Below are positions 1 through 11,140 of a DNA stretch of 64,000 nucleotides, piece after piece (positions within the stretch are counted from its first letter, which is position 1; each line of letters opens with the position of its first letter). The position numbers and the translations under genes are program-made. The notes under the pieces were generated by a model that did no database searches, was not told the DNA's origin, and saw only the letters and a program-made list of their open reading frames with translations. Origin of the DNA: Saccharum officinarum (Eukaryota > Streptophyta > Magnoliopsida > Poales > Poaceae); assembly GCA_020631735.1 (NCBI GenBank), contig CM036221.1, positions 11,265,381-11,329,380 of the forward strand, given 5' to 3'.

Positions 1-447
1 TCTAGTCTAGCTTAGAGAGATATTTCTGCCGCTAGCTCGGGGCGATGCATGGGCAGGAGAGCCTGTACGTGGCTCTTGCTGTGCCGCGCAACGGCGACGA
101 CTCACCAGCTTATCATATCAGTGTCATGCAAGCACTGGCGTACCGGAGATCGATGGAGATGGTCACCGCCGGGTCGTCGTTGACGCCCGGCCACTCCATC
201 GATCGCGGACGGCCGTACATGCCAGGCCACCATATTCGTTCGTACAGGGACTACTCATGGTATCGATTCGTCACTAATTAACGTGCTGTTGCTCCAACCC
301 ACAAGACTGTTGATTGATGGATTACGACAGCTCACCAGATAACTATTTGACCCGCCCGCCCGCCCGCCTCTGTCCTTCCAAGGTGCTGCTGCTAGTCAAC
401 TCTATATGGTCTTAATCACTATACCTGCATGCATGTCTCAACCAAAG
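1..447. other. Left flank, no gene seen
   Basis: No convincing gene, RNA or repeat structure. A 78-codon open frame at 45-281 has no recognisable domain, signal peptide or promoter and is best left uncalled. A short (CCCG)n-like run lies near 350-366. Confidence 0.5.
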
Positions 448-705
448 TGTTAAGTGTGAATTGTCCACCTCTCACTCTAAGAGGTATATGTGAATTGATG
501 GGTGCATGCAACTCAGCATAATATCAAAGTCTGAGGTCTCGAGTTCGAATTTTGATAGGCACAGTTAAACAAAATAATTGTTTTCTGCGCCTATTCCACA
601 TCTCCACGTGATGGGGAGTGTTGAGTATATGTGAATTGAATTATACGCTCACCTCTTCCCACTAGCTTAAGCTTTTGAGTTGAATTGGCCGATGCACGCA
701 ACTGA
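448..705 (+). mobile_element. TRIM-like miniature LTR retroelement
   Basis: Two short related terminal repeats are visible, 448-515 and 619-705. Both start TGTT(A/G)AGT, contain a GTGAATTG stretch and end CAACT(C/G)A. Directly after the first comes ATATCAAAGTCTGAG (about 521-535), resembling a decayed initiator-Met tRNA primer binding site. The second is preceded by a purine tract, GTGATGGGGAG (608-618). Short LTRs, PBS, PPT and no coding capacity define TRIM/SMART-type elements. The LTRs have diverged, so this is an old copy. I found no clean target-site duplication. The tRNA-like GAGTTCGAA around 540 could instead suggest a SINE. Confidence 0.5.
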
Positions 706-1275
706 ATCAAAAGTGTCTGAAACCTGTTTAATTCGGTAGAGTTGATTGAATTGAAAAAGGAGAATGACGAGCAGATACCTGTAGTTCCATCTCCCAGTAC
801 AAGCGCGAGAAGTGATTTATTGTCTGCTCCCTATACTAAAATCTATATGTGGACTTTTATCAGTTTGGTGCAGATTTGTTCGGCTTCTCGATATAGAGCC
901 AAAACACTGTTTCCCATTGTAGTGACACTATAGCATAGATCTCTTTTTATCTCTTCCAATCAAACCGAATTAGCAATAGACGAAGCCATGAAAGTAGCTT
1001 CGCCAGGCTCCTTGCTACAGGAAACTACAGTACAAGCTGAAGCCAGACGAATCCGCACCAAACGGGCCCTTAGTGTTTCGCTAAGTAGTGATTCATTCAC
1101 ATGGAGAACCTGCTCCAAAGAACAGTGACAAACGGACTCTTGCATATTAGCACTGGAGTTTCTAATTATGCTTACTGGTTGTTCGAATCAGCTCATCATC
1201 TCTAGTTTTGTTTATGCACAATACGTAGCTGTGCTTCCCAGGACAGCAGCATATCAGCACACACGCCACTATCAC
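706..1275. other. Upstream region of receptor kinase 1
   Basis: AT-rich flank between the TRIM-like element and the first receptor kinase. Short open frames occur on both strands, but none has a recognisable product. Confidence 0.4.
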
Positions 1276-1290
1276 TATACATATATAATA
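1276..1290 (+). promoter_or_regulatory. Candidate TATA box of receptor kinase 1
   Basis: TATACATATATAATA lies 78 nt before the ATG at 1368 and only 12 nt before the ATG at 1302. This spacing favours 1368 as the real start. Confidence 0.45.
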
Positions 1291-1367
1291 CTATTATTGA
1301 TGTGTGCTCCTACTCCTCTCTGCCATCATCGTCTCCCCAACACGGTTGCCTGGCGCCTGCTCCGGCC

Positions 1368-3907
1368 ATGCTGCCTCCCAACCCCCTCTACCACGTAGCA
1401 CTGGCTGTTGCGCTCATCTTCTTCTCTTCGCTGCACACTCCAGCTGCTGCTGCTACTGACGGCGATACTCTCGCGGCAGGCCAGGCGCTTGCCGCCGGTG
1501 ACAAGCTCGTCTCCCGCAACGGCAAGTTCGCGCTCGGCTTCTTCCAGTTCCGGCAAACCCTGCCAGGCGTCAGCAGCGGTGGCGGTGGCGACACCACCGG
1601 TAAGTCCACCAGCACCACCACAGTCGCCGTCTCCTCCCCAGGCTGGTACCTCGGCATATGGTTCAACAATATCCCGGTCTGCACCCCTGTCTGGATTGCC
1701 AACAGGGAGAGGCCAATCACTGAGTCCGAGCTCAAGGTAGCCGAGCTCAAAATCTCAACAGATGGCAACAAACTCATCATCACCACCAGTAACATCACCA
1801 CGATCTGGTCCTCCACTGCAGCTGTTGCCAATACCACAAACAGTACTAGTACCCAGCACGTCGTCATTCTTATGAGCACCGGGAACCTTGCCCTCCTTGT
1901 ACCAGACACCCTCTCTACCGGAGGACCATACTTGTGGCAAAGCTTCGACTACCCAACCGACGTCGGCCTTCCTGGCGCCAAGATCGGCCGGAACAAGCTC
2001 ACTGGCTTTAGCCATCAGTTCATCTCAAAGAAGAGCCAGATTGATCCAAGTCCCGGCTCATACTCCATCAATATAGACACCAGGGGGGTGTTGCAGCTCA
2101 CAACTCGCAGCACCACGTACTGGTCTTGGCCATCCGGGAAATTAGGGGAGCTTGTAACACTGCTGAGTGTGCTGATAGACATGGATCCACGGACCAAGGG
2201 ATTGCTTAAACCCGCCTATGTAGACGATGACAAAGAGGTGTACTTCACATACACCATAACCAATGACTCGTCCTCCGTGTTCGTCCCATTAGACATCTCT
2301 GGCCAGCTCAAGCTGATGGTTTGGTCAGAAGCCAAGCAGTCTTGGGAGACCATATACGCCCAGCCTTCTGATTTTTGCGTCACGTATGCGGTCTGCGGAC
2401 CTTTCACTGTCTGCAACGGCAATTCAGGCCCATCATTCTGTGACTGCATGGAGACCTTCTCTCACAAGTCTCCTCAGGAATGGGAGCTTGGTGATCTAAC
2501 AGGAGGGTGTGCAAGAAGAACACCCTTAGATTGCAAAACTAGCAACCGAAGTAATACATCATCAGGTTCGACAGATGTGTTCCATGCTATATCTAAAGTT
2601 ACACTGCCCTATGATCCCCGTACAATAGAAGGCGCCGCTGCACTAAGCGATTGCGCACAAGCTTGTCTCATTGACTGCTCTTGCACCGCTTATTCCTATA
2701 ATGATAGCAAATGCTCTGTCTGGCATGGGGAACTGCTTAATGTAAATCATGATGACGGCAATGTTATCAGGTCTCAAGATGTTCTTTACCTTCGCCTTGC
2801 TGCCAAAGATTTTCAAAGTTTGAGCACAACCAACAAAAGAATACCAACGGTTATTATTGTTGCAAGTGTTGTTGGTTCTGGATTAGTAGTGCTCATGCTA
2901 GTGTTTATGATTTGGAGGAACAGATTCAGGTGGTGCAATGCTCACAGCATCCAAGATGGTGGTGGTGGAATTGTAGCCTTTAAATACACTGATTTGTATC
3001 GTGCTACTAAGAATTTCAGTGAGAAGCTTGGAGGAGGTGGTTTTGGTTCTGTGTTCAAGGGGGTACTAAGTGACTCAACCGCTATCGCAGTGAAAAGACT
3101 TGATGATGCCCGCCAAGAGAGAAGCAGTTTCGTGCTGAGGTGAGCTCGATCGGAATGATCCAACATATTAATCTAGTCAAATTGATTGGTTTCTGCTGCG
3201 AAGGTGATAAGAGGCTACTCGTGTATGAGCACGTGGTAAATGGGTCCCTTGATGCCCATCTATTTCAGAGCAACGCTACTGTCCTTAATTGGACCAGAAG
3301 GTATAAAATAGCCATTGGAGTTGCTAGAGGATTGTGCTACTTGCACCAGAGTTGCCGCGAATGCATCATACACTGTGATATCAAGCCAGAGAACATACTT
3401 CTTGATGCATCATTCGCTCCGAAAATTGCAGACTTTGGGATGGCAGCATTTGTAGGGAGGGATTTTAGCCGAGTCCTCACTACTTTTAGAGGAACGGCAG
3501 GGTATCTCGCCCCGGAGTGGCTTAGTGGAATTCCTATTACACCAAAAGTTGATGTTTATAGCTTTGGTATGGTGGTTTTGGAAATCATATCCGGAAAAAG
3601 GAACACGCCAGAAGTTTTCAGCAAGAGCAGTTATCATGTTGCGTATTTCCCAGTGCAGGCCATCAGGAAGCTTCATGAGGGGGACCTGCAGAGTTTGGTG
3701 GATCCACAATTACAGGAAGACCTCAATTTGGAAGAGGCTGAAAGGTTGTGCAAAGTTGCATTTTGGTGCATCCAAGACAACGAATGTGATCGGCCGACAA
3801 TGGTGGACGTTGTCCGGGTTCTTGAGGGTCTCCAGGAGCTTGATATGCCTCCAATGCCAAGACTACTTGCAGCTATAACGGAACGCGCCGATGCGGAGTT
3901 AATGTAA
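1368..3907 (+). pseudogene. G-type lectin S-receptor-like Ser/Thr kinase, frameshifted
   Basis: An intronless SD1/SRK-type receptor kinase, closely related to the intact gene at 5538-8060. The first frame gives a signal peptide (from ATG 1368, about 28 residues), a bulb-type lectin domain (SRNGKFALGFF, WYLGIWF, WIANRERPI), LWQSFDYPTD, an S-locus glycoprotein/EGF-like Cys region, a PAN/apple domain, a transmembrane segment (TVIIVASVVGSGLVVLMLVF) and the start of the kinase (GGGGFGSVF; AVKRL). Compared with its neighbour, one G is missing near 3116-3117. The frame then stops at 3141-3143, while the rest of the kinase (HCDIKPEN, DFGMAAF, GTAGYLAPEW) continues in another frame from about 3119 to 3907. 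As written it would give a membrane protein truncated just after the ATP-binding lysine. It is either a recent pseudogene or a one-base sequence error, since the rest is intact. An upstream in-frame ATG at 1302 would put 22 extra residues before the signal peptide. Confidence 0.85.
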
Positions 3908-5464
3908 TAATTCACCGATACTTTGTAGTATTTTATTTTTGTTTCTACAAATGTGGTAGTTGTATGGCGAAGCTGAAAGAATAAAAGGGCATGCTTTCAA
4001 TTTTGAATTTGTGTTCATGGTGGATGTGCCTCCTGTTTGTTCATTTACGCTGATTGTAGCAAAAATCCGGCAAAAGCTGGTGATATGTGTATGTTTTGTT
4101 GATGGAAAATTGGATGTATGCCACTAGCTCACTACTGAGTGCTTACCTTAGAGATATGCTGCTTCTTTAAGGATGTCTGCTAGCTGAGTTGCTCTGCTCT
4201 GTTATTCAGGACAGAGTTTTTTGGAGCAGTTTCTCTCTCTCACTCACTCAGAGATATATATTTCAGAAATGTCAAAATAAATGACTCCAGGTTGGGTTTG
4301 CTTCAATAATTTTTTGTTGAATTTTCTCCTTTTTTGAAAAAATAACAGGAGGGGCCAAAGTCCATACTGAAAATATATTAAAAAAGAAGAGGCAAAAGGT
4401 GCAACAAACAAGGTTTAAGAGACAAAGAAAGAAAGAAAAAAGATAAAAGAAACACAAAGCTCTCTAGCCATGAACTATTTAGGAAAAAAAATTCTCCTCT
4501 TTGAAGATGGATATATAGACAGGGCAAAGACCTGCTTGAAGATGAATTTGTAATAAGAAGCAGCTGTGAACTGCATGCTGAACTTTGAAGTGCTCCAGGA
4601 TCTGAAAAGGCTCTGAATACCGAGGAACAAGGAGGCCAAGAAGGGCCCAATGCAACAGTCTTGAGCAAAAGGACCCCGAGCCCATCAGAGCAGACTCTGT
4701 TTATTACTATATGTGTGCTCTGAACATTGAGACAAGAATTCTATTCCCCAGTGCGTGGCATGAATAGATCAATGGAATCAGCTCTATCTGCGTGTATGGG
4801 GCGAACCGGTGGAGGCATCAGCTCCATCTGCATCGTGACGCGAAGCCACGTGATTGAGCATGGCTGGCAGCAGTGCAGCACTGCCTGGTCAAATTAAGCT
4901 GACGGAGACTAGAATATACAGGGGCGGCTAAGCCCCTGTACTTTTTCTATGTTAAGACACCCTAAGATCTGAGATTTAAGTGGTTCCATACAATTCTTAG
5001 TGGCGTTGACAATCATTAGTAATTGATAATAAAATACCTGTTGCTATGTTTCCTTGAAACGCTATCATTGTTATATTGGCTTTGAGAAATACTAGTACAT
5101 ACCTCAGCTCCACAAATATTTAGCATCCCTTCCTTTTATATGAAATGCCATATTTCAGTAGAGATTGCTGACCAAAGTATCATCTTGTATGCCAATTTTG
5201 GGTTAATATAAGGAGCACATACCTCTGTCCTGGCCTTGTGGTTGTAGTTGTACCAATTAGCTTCTAATACAACTGGCAGCCAGGTCAGGTGGCCGGCGGT
5301 GCTGATCTCTGCACCAAAAAAAAAAAAGAAAACAAAGAAAAAAAAAGAGTTTAGTGCTGAACATGCAGGCAGTTGGACCTGCAGCGTCGTTGCTGTTCCT
5401 TCCACGTTACCTGAACATAGGCAGTCGAAGCTATATTTTATTGCATGCATGATGCATCCACTTT
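3908..5464. other. Intergenic between the two receptor kinases
   Basis: 3' flank of kinase 1 and promoter side of kinase 2. It contains A-rich runs (4320-4500, 5312-5350) and possibly a retroposon remnant around 4320-4700. No supported gene. Open frames on the minus strand here are low-complexity (poly-F/L). Confidence 0.5.
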
Positions 5465-5473
5465 CTATATATC
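5465..5473 (+). promoter_or_regulatory. Candidate TATA box of receptor kinase 2
   Basis: CTATATATC ends 64 nt before ATG 5538, a normal plant distance. It sits inside the longer open frame that starts at 5445, which argues against that upstream start. Confidence 0.5.
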
Positions 5474-5537
5474 CTCTCTTCTTCCTCCTCCGACGAGTAG
5501 CAGTCCATCCATCCATACGTACATATTTTCTACAGCC

Positions 5538-8060
5538 ATGGCGCTCCTGCACATGTTACTCGGAGGGCTTCTCCTGTGCTCTTCCTTGCACACCACATGT
5601 CTGGCAGCAACTGCAAAGAGTGATACTCTTGTGGCCGGTGAGGCCCTCACCATGATCGAGAAGCTGATCTCAAGCAACGGCAAGTTTGCGCTCGGCTTCT
5701 TCCAGTTCCAGCACCAAGTTCCAGCCGCAGGCAGCATCAGTAAGTCCCCCAGCACCGTCACCACCAACACCTCCTCCCCTGGCTGGTACCTCGGCATATG
5801 GTTCAACAAGATCCCAGTCCTCACCACTGTTTGGGTTGCCAATAGGGAGAGACCCATCACTGACACCGAGGTCAAGCTAGCACAGCTAAAAATCTCAAGA
5901 GATGGCAACCTCGTCATCATCTTAAACAGTGCCACCAGTACTAAGTCGTCCATAGTCTGGTCCATCACTGGCAACATTGTTGTCAACAGCACAAGCAACA
6001 CCAGTGCCATTCTCATGAGCACCGGAAACCTTGCCCTCATACCAAACACAACACCATCTAACCCAGCAGTAGCACCGCTATGGCAGAGCTTCGACTACCC
6101 AACGGATGTCGGGCTTCCCGGTGCCAAGGTAGGACGGAACAAGGTCACAGGGTTTAGCCGGCAGTTCATCTCAAAGAAGAGCCTGATCGATCCAGGCCTC
6201 GGCTCATACTCCGTCGAAATAGACGCCGACGGGGTGTTGCTCCTCAGAAGCCGCAAGCCCCCCTTTGTAGTGTACTGGACTTGGACATCTGGAAAGCTAG
6301 GGGAGCTTGTATCGGTGCTGAATGCGCTGCTAGAAATGGATCCACGGACTAGAGGTTTACTTAAGCCCACATTTGTCGATAACGACGAAGAGGTGTCCTT
6401 CACATACACCTTGCTGGATGAATCATCTTCCATATTTGTTCCAATAAGCATCACCGGTCAGCTACAGCTGAATGTTTGGTCACAAGCCACGGAGTCTTGG
6501 CAGACCGTGTATGCACAGCCTTCTGATTTCTGCACACCGTATGCTGTGTGTGGACCTTTCACGGTCTGCAATGGAAATGCTAGACCATTCTGTGGCTGTA
6601 TGGAGGGCTTCTCTCAGAGGTCACCTCATGATTGGGAGCTTGATGATCGAACAGGAGGGTGTGTCAGAAATACTCCGTTAGACTGCATTGGTAGCAACAC
6701 AAGCACGGCTAGGTCCACTGATGTGTTCCACCCTATAGCTCATGTTACATTGCCCTATGATCCCCGGAGATTACAAGATGCTACTACGCAAAGCAATTGC
6801 GAGGAAGCTTGCCTCAGAGATTGCTCCTGCACTGCTTATGCCTATAACAATAGTATATGCTCTATGTGGCATGGAGATTTGCTTAATGTAAATCAAGACG
6901 ATGGTAATGGTATTATTTCTCAGGATGTTCTTTACATTCGCCTTGCTGCAAAAGATTATCAAAGTTTGATGAAAACCAATAGAGGAATGTCAAGACTTGT
7001 TATTGTTGCAAGCACTGTTGGTTTTGGGTTAATAATGCTCATGCTGCTATTGATGATTTGGAGGAACAGATCCAAGTGGTGCAATGCTTCGTTACACGAC
7101 ATCCATGGTAGTGGTGGGGGAATCATAGCCTTCAGATACAGTGATTTGTGCCGTGCTACTAAAAATTTCTCCGAGAGGTTAGGAGGAGGTGGTTTTGGTT
7201 CTGTATTCAAGGGAGTGTTAAATGACTCAACTAACATAGCAGTGAAAAGGCTTGATGGTGCTCGTCAGGGAGAGAAGCAGTTCAGAGCTGAGGTGAGCTC
7301 AATTGGATTGATCCAACATATCAACCTAGTCAAATTGATTGGTTTCTGTTGTGGTGGAGACAAGAGACTACTTGTGTATGAACACATGCCAAATGGATCT
7401 CTTGATGGCCATCTGTTTAATAGCAATTCTCCCATTCTTAATTGGAATACCAGGTATCAAATAGCCATAGGAGTTGCTAGAGGATTGCTCTACTTGCATA
7501 AGAGTTGTCGTGAATGCATCATACATTGTGATATCAAGCCAGAAAACATACTTCTCGATGCATCATTTGTTCCTAAAATTGCAGACTTTGGGATGGCAGC
7601 GTGTGTGGGAAGGGATTATAGCCGAGTTCTAACTACATTCAGAGGCACTGCAGGGTATCTTGCCCCAGAGTGGCTTAGCGGAGTTGCTATTACACCAAAA
7701 GTTGATGTCTACAGTTTCGGTATGGTACTGATGGAAATCATATCAGGAACGAGGAACTCACCACAAGTACATACTGGTAACAGTTGCCATGTCTCTTATT
7801 TCCCTGTGCAAGCCATCAACAAGCTCCATGAGGGAGACATGCAGAGTTTGGTGGACCCAGAATTACAAGGTGACTTCAATCTGCAAGAGGTTGAAAGGGT
7901 TTGCAGAGTTGCATGTTGGTGCATCCAAGATAATGACTTTGATCGGCCAGCAATGGATGAAGTGGTCCGAGTTCTTGATGGTCTCCAGGAGTTTGATATA
8001 CCCCCGATGCCAACATTGCTTGCGGCTATAACGCACTATGCAGATGCATCTTCAATGTAA
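5538..8060 (+). CDS. G-type lectin S-receptor-like Ser/Thr protein kinase (intact)
   Basis: An 840-residue single-exon receptor kinase of the SRK/SD family, predicted in the plasma membrane with lectin-like ectodomain outside and Ser/Thr kinase inside. Start: ATG 5538, giving a clean signal peptide (residues 1-24) that matches the paralogue upstream; an in-frame ATG at 5445 adds 31 non-signal residues. Domains: bulb-type lectin about 28-190 (SSNGKFALGFF, WYLGIWF, VWVANRERPI, LWQSFDYPTD 182-190), S-locus glycoprotein about 235-345, Cys-rich/PAN apple about 332-470, transmembrane helix about 487-508, kinase about 547-815. Kinase motifs: GGGGFGSV loop (549-556), catalytic Lys570 in AVKRL, HCD (663-665) with Asp665, Lys667 and Asn670, DFG (683-685), APE (709-711). 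The catalytic loop is HCD, not HRD: a non-RD kinase, a class often tied to innate immune receptors (family knowledge). The ligand is unknown. Full-length for the family, all key residues present. Confidence 0.93.
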   Translation: MALLHMLLGGLLLCSSLHTTCLAATAKSDTLVAGEALTMIEKLISSNGKFALGFFQFQHQVPAAGSISKSPSTVTTNTSSPGWYLGIWFNKIPVLTTVWVANRERPITDTEVKLAQLKISRDGNLVIILNSATSTKSSIVWSITGNIVVNSTSNTSAILMSTGNLALIPNTTPSNPAVAPLWQSFDYPTDVGLPGAKVGRNKVTGFSRQFISKKSLIDPGLGSYSVEIDADGVLLLRSRKPPFVVYWTWTSGKLGELVSVLNALLEMDPRTRGLLKPTFVDNDEEVSFTYTLLDESSSIFVPISITGQLQLNVWSQATESWQTVYAQPSDFCTPYAVCGPFTVCNGNARPFCGCMEGFSQRSPHDWELDDRTGGCVRNTPLDCIGSNTSTARSTDVFHPIAHVTLPYDPRRLQDATTQSNCEEACLRDCSCTAYAYNNSICSMWHGDLLNVNQDDGNGIISQDVLYIRLAAKDYQSLMKTNRGMSRLVIVASTVGFGLIMLMLLLMIWRNRSKWCNASLHDIHGSGGGIIAFRYSDLCRATKNFSERLGGGGFGSVFKGVLNDSTNIAVKRLDGARQGEKQFRAEVSSIGLIQHINLVKLIGFCCGGDKRLLVYEHMPNGSLDGHLFNSNSPILNWNTRYQIAIGVARGLLYLHKSCRECIIHCDIKPENILLDASFVPKIADFGMAACVGRDYSRVLTTFRGTAGYLAPEWLSGVAITPKVDVYSFGMVLMEIISGTRNSPQVHTGNSCHVSYFPVQAINKLHEGDMQSLVDPELQGDFNLQEVERVCRVACWCIQDNDFDRPAMDEVVRVLDGLQEFDIPPMPTLLAAITHYADASSM

Positions 8061-8862
8061 TAATCCACAAATACTTTTGAAGCTGATGTTTGTAATATTT
8101 TTGTTTGAGAAATTTTGTAAGTTGCAATAACAATCTGAAGGAACAAAGAAGGGCAAGTTTGTAATTGCTAATTTTGTTCTATGGTGCATGTGTTCTCCTG
8201 TTTGATGATTTATGTTCTTTTATTGATTGACTATAGCAAAATACGACATGATTAAAAATAGGTCTATGTGTTTAATGATGGTAGAGTTGACATATAGCTT
8301 TTAATTGAAGGAGAATTTGTATATAATGCCACTATTACTACTTGCCTACCACTAACATTGACATTTCTTTGTATGGTTGTGTGTCGATTGAGTTGTTCAT
8401 CTCTTTTTTGGTTGATAATACAATAGAAGAGTTGTTGTCGTTATATCAAAATAAAGGACAAAAAGGTCAAATATACTGCATATGCTGATGACACTTACCG
8501 GAGCCAGGGACAATCCAGCATTGGATTCTGCTGCTGAATATGATGACAACCAAGATTGCACCCCTCCAGATTCGTCAAAAAAAAGCAAGATTGCAGAAGT
8601 CATTAGGGGGCTACATTTGGTTGTTTTAGGTGTGAAACCAGGCTTGTACACCAGAGTATTGTGGGAACAATACAACTGTGCATGGGTTGGTGGAAATACC
8701 GTTAGCCTTCTGTTGCATAGTTCTACATGCCTATGCTGCTACCTGCTTTGTGAGTGAGTCACGCACTCATGCCTAAGTCAGGTTCAAGTGACATGACCGG
8801 CTATACTACTACGAAGCAAAGCTCTATTAATGGTTTACATGCATTTCCATTCAGAATGACTA
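8061..8862. other. 3' flank of receptor kinase 2, no gene seen
   Basis: AT-rich 3' flank. Open frames of 91-92 codons on both strands near 8400-8757 show no recognisable domain. Confidence 0.4.
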
Positions 8863-9853
8863 GCGTCCGGACGGACAGGGCGTCCGGATGCCCGCACCTA
8901 TAAGTCGTTTCCCGCGCCATTTCACGCGCCCACGTGGGGCCTGCGTCGGCCCGAGCATCACCAGTATCGAGAAAGAGGAGGAGGGGGCGGCGAATGCCCA
9001 TCCAGCATTGAAGGAGGAAGAGACACCGATGCAAGGCAGCAGAAAAAAGCGAGAAGGGAGATACAACATCCGATCTACTTTTAAAACATCATGATGCAGC
9101 ACACTTAGCAATATATGTCTGAAGGCAGATAAAACATGCATATGAAGCACTTGTTGCAACACTAGATCTACTTTTGAAACACCCAGATAAAACACTTGCA
9201 ACATACGTACGGAAACAACAAAAACACTTGGAACATACTTCTGAAACACTTGCAAAAACATATACAACATCCAGATAAAATACTTGCAAATATATGTCTG
9301 GAAAAATAGATGAAACATTCAGAACATACACTTGAAACATACGTGTATAGCCATTGCAACATGTGTAACATTCCGTTCTACTTTTGCAACATTAAGATGA
9401 AACACTTGCAATATATAGATGAAACATCTAAAACACTTAAAACTTACACTTCCAACATGGGCTTTCCATGCACTGTCATCTTGTTGCTTGGATGAATAGA
9501 TGCTTGTCGTTGTAGAGCTCGACGGCAGCGCATGGAGCTTGTCATGTGGCAGCGGCGTGGGCAACTTGCTGACGGGACGGCTTCACACGAAACTCACCCT
9601 CCTCGCCGGCTCGCTAGCTCGATGGAGGCGGCCACGGTCACCAGATCGGTGCAGGCGGCCGCGGCGAGCAAGTAGCGCATTGGAGCGCGGCCATGACAAG
9701 GACGGGCGTGGCGAGCACGGCGCGCGAGCAGGCAGCGCGATGGACAGGAGCGAGAGAGGGTGCGGTGGAGAATTTTATTTTTTTGGCAAGGTGCGGACGA
9801 GAGGGAGAAGACGAGATAGCGAATGGGGGAGACGCATCCGTCCGCATGGATGC
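8863..9853 (+). mobile_element. Unclassified repeat element with TTGCAACAT internal repeats (copy A)
   Basis: The left edge carries GCGTCCGGACGGACAGGGCG and the right edge GACGCATCCGTCCGCATGG (9831-9849), an imperfect inverted pair. From about 9060 to 9465 the interior is a degenerate array of roughly 25-35-bp units around (C)TTGCAACATAC and TGAAACA. A GC-rich segment follows (9500-9830). A related element lies inverted at 33.58-34.65 kb and a truncated one at 48.195-48.84 kb, so this is an interspersed family. No transposase is seen. Edges are approximate and no clear target duplication was found. It could be a non-autonomous Mutator-like element. Confidence 0.5.
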
Positions 9854-10034
9854 CCGTGTGGAATCATTATCGATTTCCATTCCATTGCATTTTTTAAAGA
9901 GTAAAGTACATCAGCGTTCCTCAAACTTGTGCTGCTTTGTCATCGGTTCCTAAACTCTCAAAACGGTCATTTAGGTCCCTAAATTCTGTTCGGATGTCAA
10001 AATAAGTCCAAACGGGTCTAGACAAGTCCAAATA
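9854..10034. repeat. Unclassified interspersed repeat fragment
   Basis: The stretch 'cctaaactctcaaaacggtc' followed by 'aggtccctaaattctg' has the style of common short grass repeats. It sits where the 5' LTR and leader of the copia element should be, so the copia 5' end is missing or replaced. Confidence 0.3.
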
Positions 10035-10985
10035 GTGATTAACGTGGCTCACCGTGGAGAGCGACGAGGTCGCCGCGTCTCGCCCTCGCCAGTGCCACGT
10101 AGAGGGCGCCACGAGGTCATGATCCACCGCACCGCGGATGACGCCGGCACTAAGTTCCCCATGCTCACATGCACCAACTACCAAGAGCGGGCGATGTTGA
10201 TGCAGGTGAACATGGAGGCGGTGGGGTGGTGGTACACCGTCGAGCCGGAGGAAGGTGAGGAGATCATCTACCGCCATGATCGTTTGGCGCTCGCCGCTAT
10301 CCTACGATTCGTTCCACCTGACATGCTTGCAGGTCTTTGCGAAAGGAGGACGGCAGCAGAAGTGTGGGCGGCGATCAAGAGGATCCGTGTCGGGGTCCAT
10401 GGGGTGCGCGAGGCCAATGCGCAGCAGCTCCGGCGTGAGTTCAGCGCCCTGGTGTGGAAGGAGGCGAACAACGCGGAAGATTTCGCGAACTGCATCACCG
10501 GGCTCGCCGCTGATCTACGTCTCCTCGGCGACAACATCACCGACGCCGAGGTCATGGAGAAGATGCTGCAGGTCGTGCCGGAGCACCTCGCTCAGGTGGC
10601 GATCTCCATCGAGACCTTGCTCGACATCAACACCATCTCCGTCGAGGAGGTGACTGGCAGGCTGCGCGCCGTCGAGCAGCGACGCAAACTAGCGCCCGTC
10701 CTCGACAACTAGGGCCGGCTGCTTCTCTGTGAAGAGGAGTGGCTCGCCAGGCTCAAGCTCTGCGAGTCCGAGGAGAAGGGCAGAGGGAGCAGCTCCAGCG
10801 GCAAGAAGCGCGGTGGTCGTGGGCGTGGCAAAGACGAGAGCTTTGGCTCCACGTCACGCGACGGCAACAAGGGCCAGTCTGGCGGTAGACAGGCCCCAAC
10901 CGCGACCGGTGCAAGCGCTGCGGCAAATACGGTCATTGGGCCAAGGATTGTCGTAGCAAGCCAAAGGGCGAGGCCCACGTCGCGC
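10035..10985 (+). pseudogene. copia gag with zinc knuckle
   Basis: Open frame 10035-10712 encodes a UBN2/copia-type gag region (motifs YQERAMLMQVNMEA, LAAILRFVPPDM, AEVWAAIKRI, VMEKMLQVVPEHL), starting to match the family at about 10150. An in-frame TAG at 10710-10712 interrupts it. The same frame continues with Gly/Ser/Lys-rich sequence to about 10890. A one-base shift then puts a CX2CX4HX4C zinc knuckle (CKRCGKYGHWAKDC, 10910-10951) in another frame. Gag coats the RNA in virus-like particles. The N-terminal part before about 10150 is probably not original gag. Non-functional. Confidence 0.75.
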
Positions 10986-11140
10986 AAGCTGAAGTAGACT
11001 CGGAGCCCACGCTGCTGATGGCCCGAGCCACCGTCTTCCCCAGCACGCCACTAGCACGCGCCGCCGCGGCTCCAACTTCGTCCTAGCGCCGGCCCCTGTG
11101 CATTGTTGAGGGGAAAGTCTTCGCGCAGCTCGATGGCGAG

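Noticed and set aside
1388..1909. 173-codon minus-strand frame inside receptor kinase 1
   Set aside because: Shadow of the GC-rich sense coding sequence; same effect in kinase 2 (5465-6049).
9500..9904. 134-codon plus-strand frame
   Set aside because: Arg/Gly-rich frame in the GC-rich part of repeat element A; no start context or domain.
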